A stretch of 64,000 nucleotides of DNA from JADKFD01 sp050250665 (lineage in GTDB: Bacteria; Pseudomonadota; Gammaproteobacteria; Xanthomonadales; SZUA-5): contig JBFWOF010000001.1 in the NCBI GenBank assembly GCA_050250665.1, forward strand, positions 62,001 through 126,000, written 5' to 3'. A program made the translations under genes and the position numbers. How positions within the stretch are numbered: position 1 is the stretch's first letter; the number at the start of each line of letters is the position of its first letter. A model generated the notes under the pieces. The model saw nothing but the letters and a program-made list of their open reading frames with translations, searched no databases and was not told the DNA's origin. Below, piece after piece: positions 62,107 through 64,000 of the stretch.

Positions 62107-62183
62107 CGTCATTCCCGCGGATGCGGGAATCCAGGCTTGCACAAATGCCTTGAAGACTGGATTCCCGCATCCGCGGGAATGAT
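62107..62183. repeat. dRS3-like inverted repeat (ATTCCCGCGGATGCGGGAAT type)
   Basis: Two ~27-bp arms, CGTCATTCCCGCGGATGCGG and its complement ending CCGCGGGAATGA, face each other over a 22-base loop. The ATTCCC-N8-GGGAAT core recalls Neisseria dRS3 repeats and similar repeats in many Proteobacteria. It directly abuts the element starting at 62182. Confidence 0.8.
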
Positions 62184-62420
62184 CCTAGAAACCTCAGTTG
62201 GACGGGGCAGAGTGTGCGGTTATGGGGGTGCAGGGCAAGGCGCAACGAGGAGGAATAGCCAGCTATTCCGACGAGTTGCAACGCAGCCATGCGCCGCCAG
62301 AACCGTGCAATCTTCCCCGTAGCGCACTCACCCGATGGGTGAGTCGGTACAGCCGACCAAGAGGCAATAGAATCATGAGGCTGCGGGTCCCGAAAAGCGG
62401 TCAACTGAGGTTTCTAGGAT
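62182..62420. mobile_element. MITE-like structured element with 19-bp terminal inverted repeats
   Basis: ATCCTAGAAACCTCAGTTG at 62182-62200 is repeated perfectly inverted at 62402-62420. Inside, 62213-62308 folds as a ~45-bp imperfect stem around GGAATAGC-CA-GCTATTCC, and 62326-62344 is a perfect ACTCACCC/GGGTGAGT hairpin. No transposase or credible frame is present. Terminal repeats and small size suggest a non-autonomous element; a target duplication could not be fixed. Confidence 0.6.
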
Positions 62421-62585
62421 GATGTTTCCGACTGATTCGCAGGATCCCTGGCAAGGACGGGGCAACAGGTGGTCTGTCCTTGATGCTGGTTCGCAGCGAT
62501 GCCAGTCACCACAAGGCGGATTCGGCCATTTCCCCGCACCCTCATGAAACAGGCGGGCTAGACTTGCAGCCTTGCTCCTGACCGG

Positions 62586-63788
62586 ATGACGCCAGCGATG
62601 ACCTACCCTGCCCAGACCCGATTTGCCGCCGAACTGGCCGAGATCGAGCAGCAAGGCCTGTACAAGCGCGAGCGCATCATCGCCACCCCGCAGTCGGCAG
62701 AAATCGAGCTGGCAGACGGGCGCAAGATGCTGAATTTCTGCGCCAACAACTATCTCGGACTGGCTGATCATCCGGAGGTCATCGCCGCCGCCAAGGCGGC
62801 ACTCGACAGTCACGGTTTCGGCGTGGCCTCGGTGCGTTTCATCTGCGGCACCCAGGATCTGCACAAGCAGCTGGAGGCCACCATCTCCGAGTTCTTCGGC
62901 ACCGAGGACACCATCCTCTATGCCGCCTGTTTCGATGCCAACGGCGGTCTGTTCGAGCCCTTGCTGGGGCCTGAAGACGCGATCATTTCCGATGCCCTGA
63001 ATCACGCATCAATCATCGATGGCGTGCGCCTGTGCAAGGCCCAGCGCTATCGCTACGCCAATGGCGACATGGCCGATCTGGAACAGCAGCTGCAGGCGGC
63101 AGCCTCGGCGCGCACGCGCATGATCACCAGTGATGGCGTGTTCAGCATGGACGGCGCAATCGCACCACTGGATCAGCTGACTGAACTGGCGCAACGCTAC
63201 GATGCGCTGGTGCACATCGACGAATGCCATGCCACCGGCTTCCTTGGCGCCACTGGTCGCGGCACCGCCGAGTTCCACGGGGTCATGGACCGCATCGACG
63301 TCTACACGTCGACCCTGGGCAAAGCTCTGGGCGGCGGCCTCGGCGGCTTCACCACCGGGCGCCGGGAGATCATCGATCTGCTGCGCCAGCGCTCGCGGCC
63401 CTATCTGTTCTCGAATTCACTGACGCCTTCGATCGTCGCCGCCAGCATCAAGGTGTTCGAACTGCTGACCCGTGCCGACGACCTGCGGGTCAAGCTGATG
63501 GACAACACCCGTTATTTCCGTGAACGCATGAGCGCCGCCGGTTTCAATCTGAAGCCCGGCCAGCACCCGATCACGCCGGTGATGCTGCATGACGCCAAGC
63601 TGGCCCAGGATTTCGCCGCAAAGCTGCTGGATCATGGCGTGTACGTGATCGGCTTCTTCTTCCCGGTAGTGCCCAAGGGCCAGGCCCGCATCCGGGTGCA
63701 GCTGTCGGCGGCGCACGAACGCGAGCATCTGGACCGCGCCATTGCCGCCTTCACGACGGTGGGACGCGAGCTGGGTGTGATCAGCTAG
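62586..63788 (+). CDS. kbl: Glycine C-acetyltransferase (2-amino-3-ketobutyrate CoA ligase)
   Basis: 400 residues from ATG 62586 (62598 is an alternative giving 396). This alpha-oxoamine synthase converts 2-amino-3-ketobutyrate and CoA to glycine and acetyl-CoA in threonine breakdown. NFCANNYLGLADHPEV, SVRFICGTQDLHKQLE, HIDECHATGFLG and the PLP lysine Lys246 in STLGKALGGGLGG match Kbl rather than BioF or HemA. Threonine dehydrogenase (tdh), its usual partner, is not within the 200 bases that remain downstream. Confidence 0.95.
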   Translation: MTPAMTYPAQTRFAAELAEIEQQGLYKRERIIATPQSAEIELADGRKMLNFCANNYLGLADHPEVIAAAKAALDSHGFGVASVRFICGTQDLHKQLEATISEFFGTEDTILYAACFDANGGLFEPLLGPEDAIISDALNHASIIDGVRLCKAQRYRYANGDMADLEQQLQAAASARTRMITSDGVFSMDGAIAPLDQLTELAQRYDALVHIDECHATGFLGATGRGTAEFHGVMDRIDVYTSTLGKALGGGLGGFTTGRREIIDLLRQRSRPYLFSNSLTPSIVAASIKVFELLTRADDLRVKLMDNTRYFRERMSAAGFNLKPGQHPITPVMLHDAKLAQDFAAKLLDHGVYVIGFFFPVVPKGQARIRVQLSAAHEREHLDRAIAAFTTVGRELGVIS

Positions 63789-63815
63789 GGGCTCGGGGAA
63801 AAACTGGGTCTTTCG

Positions 63816-63903
63816 GCGTCATTGCGAGGAGCGTAGCGACGAAGCAATCCAGTGCCTCTACGGTTGTGTGTCTGGATTGCTTCGCTACGCTCGCAATGAC
63901 GCC
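63816..63903. repeat. GTCATTGCGAGGAGCG-type paired repeat
   Basis: Arms GGCGTCATTGCGAGGAGCGT... and CTGGATTGCTTCGCTACGCT... face each other across a 19-base loop, closely matching 36322-36408. The rest of 63789-64000 shows no gene before the window ends. Confidence 0.85.
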
Positions 63904-64000
63904 GGCCGCTTCGAGGAGGGCCGCGCGCCTGCGCCTCCGCTCTTGATCTCCACGCACCGCAACGCGCCACGTCCAAGCGGCGCCCTCTGCAGCATGATCC

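Overview
The window is high-GC DNA from a gammaproteobacterium, most likely order Lysobacterales (Xanthomonadales). The evidence is a fused aspartokinase/diaminopimelate decarboxylase (LysAC), a MurL-like glutamate epimerase candidate, IPTL-CTERM-type proteins, many TTG/GTG starts and abundant REP-type palindromes. The genus cannot be named. No phage, plasmid, transposase, rRNA or CRISPR array was seen; the content is chromosomal.

Layout. 1-3.4 kb: 3' part of a large secreted protein with eight tandem DUF11 repeats in an alternating A-B pattern. 3.5-8 kb: a metallo-beta-lactamase-like protein, then convergent fhs and folD (one-carbon metabolism), separated by palindromic repeats. 8-14.5 kb: a TonB-dependent receptor, then a MacAB-type adaptor, ATPase and permease. 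14.7-18 kb: a periplasmic metallo-hydrolase, a YecA-like SEC-C protein and a DUF2333 protein, with a large nested palindrome between the last two. 18-26 kb (minus strand): murL candidate, APC permease, an unknown exported protein, a class A beta-lactamase-like hydrolase and lysAC. 26-29.7 kb: an IPTL-CTERM protein, a PhzF protein, a lipoprotein and a glycine-zipper protein. 29.9-31.3 kb: pspABC behind a sigma-54 promoter. 31.5-36 kb: FKBP isomerase, a DUF1289-NudL-SseA overlapping gene set and a beta-CASP RNase-like protein. 36.5-42.3 kb: an eight-gene minus-strand operon for pyroglutamyl-peptide and 5-oxoproline use (pxpB, pxpC, pxpA, DUF969, DUF979, pcp, dienelactone hydrolase, HIT). 43.3-52.6 kb: a five-gene minus-strand locus of VolA-like surface lipase, DUF1302 barrel, DUF1329 protein, YCF48 propeller and RND/MMPL transporter; this is the best candidate for a poorly described system. 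52.9-60.3 kb: gap, then the classical metY-rimP-nusA-infB-rbfA-truB translation operon. 60.4-63.8 kb: an SDR, a second CTERM-anchored protein, a 239-bp structured element with terminal inverted repeats, and kbl.

Gene cooperation. The pxp operon couples release of N-terminal pyroglutamate (Pcp), probable transport (DUF969/979) and ATP-driven opening of 5-oxoproline (PxpABC). LysAC and the MurL candidate both feed the peptidoglycan stem peptide (meso-DAP/lysine branch and D-glutamate). The lipase-barrel-periplasmic protein-RND set spans the envelope and suggests handling of a hydrophobic substrate. Intergenic spaces are unusually rich in several distinct palindromic repeat families.
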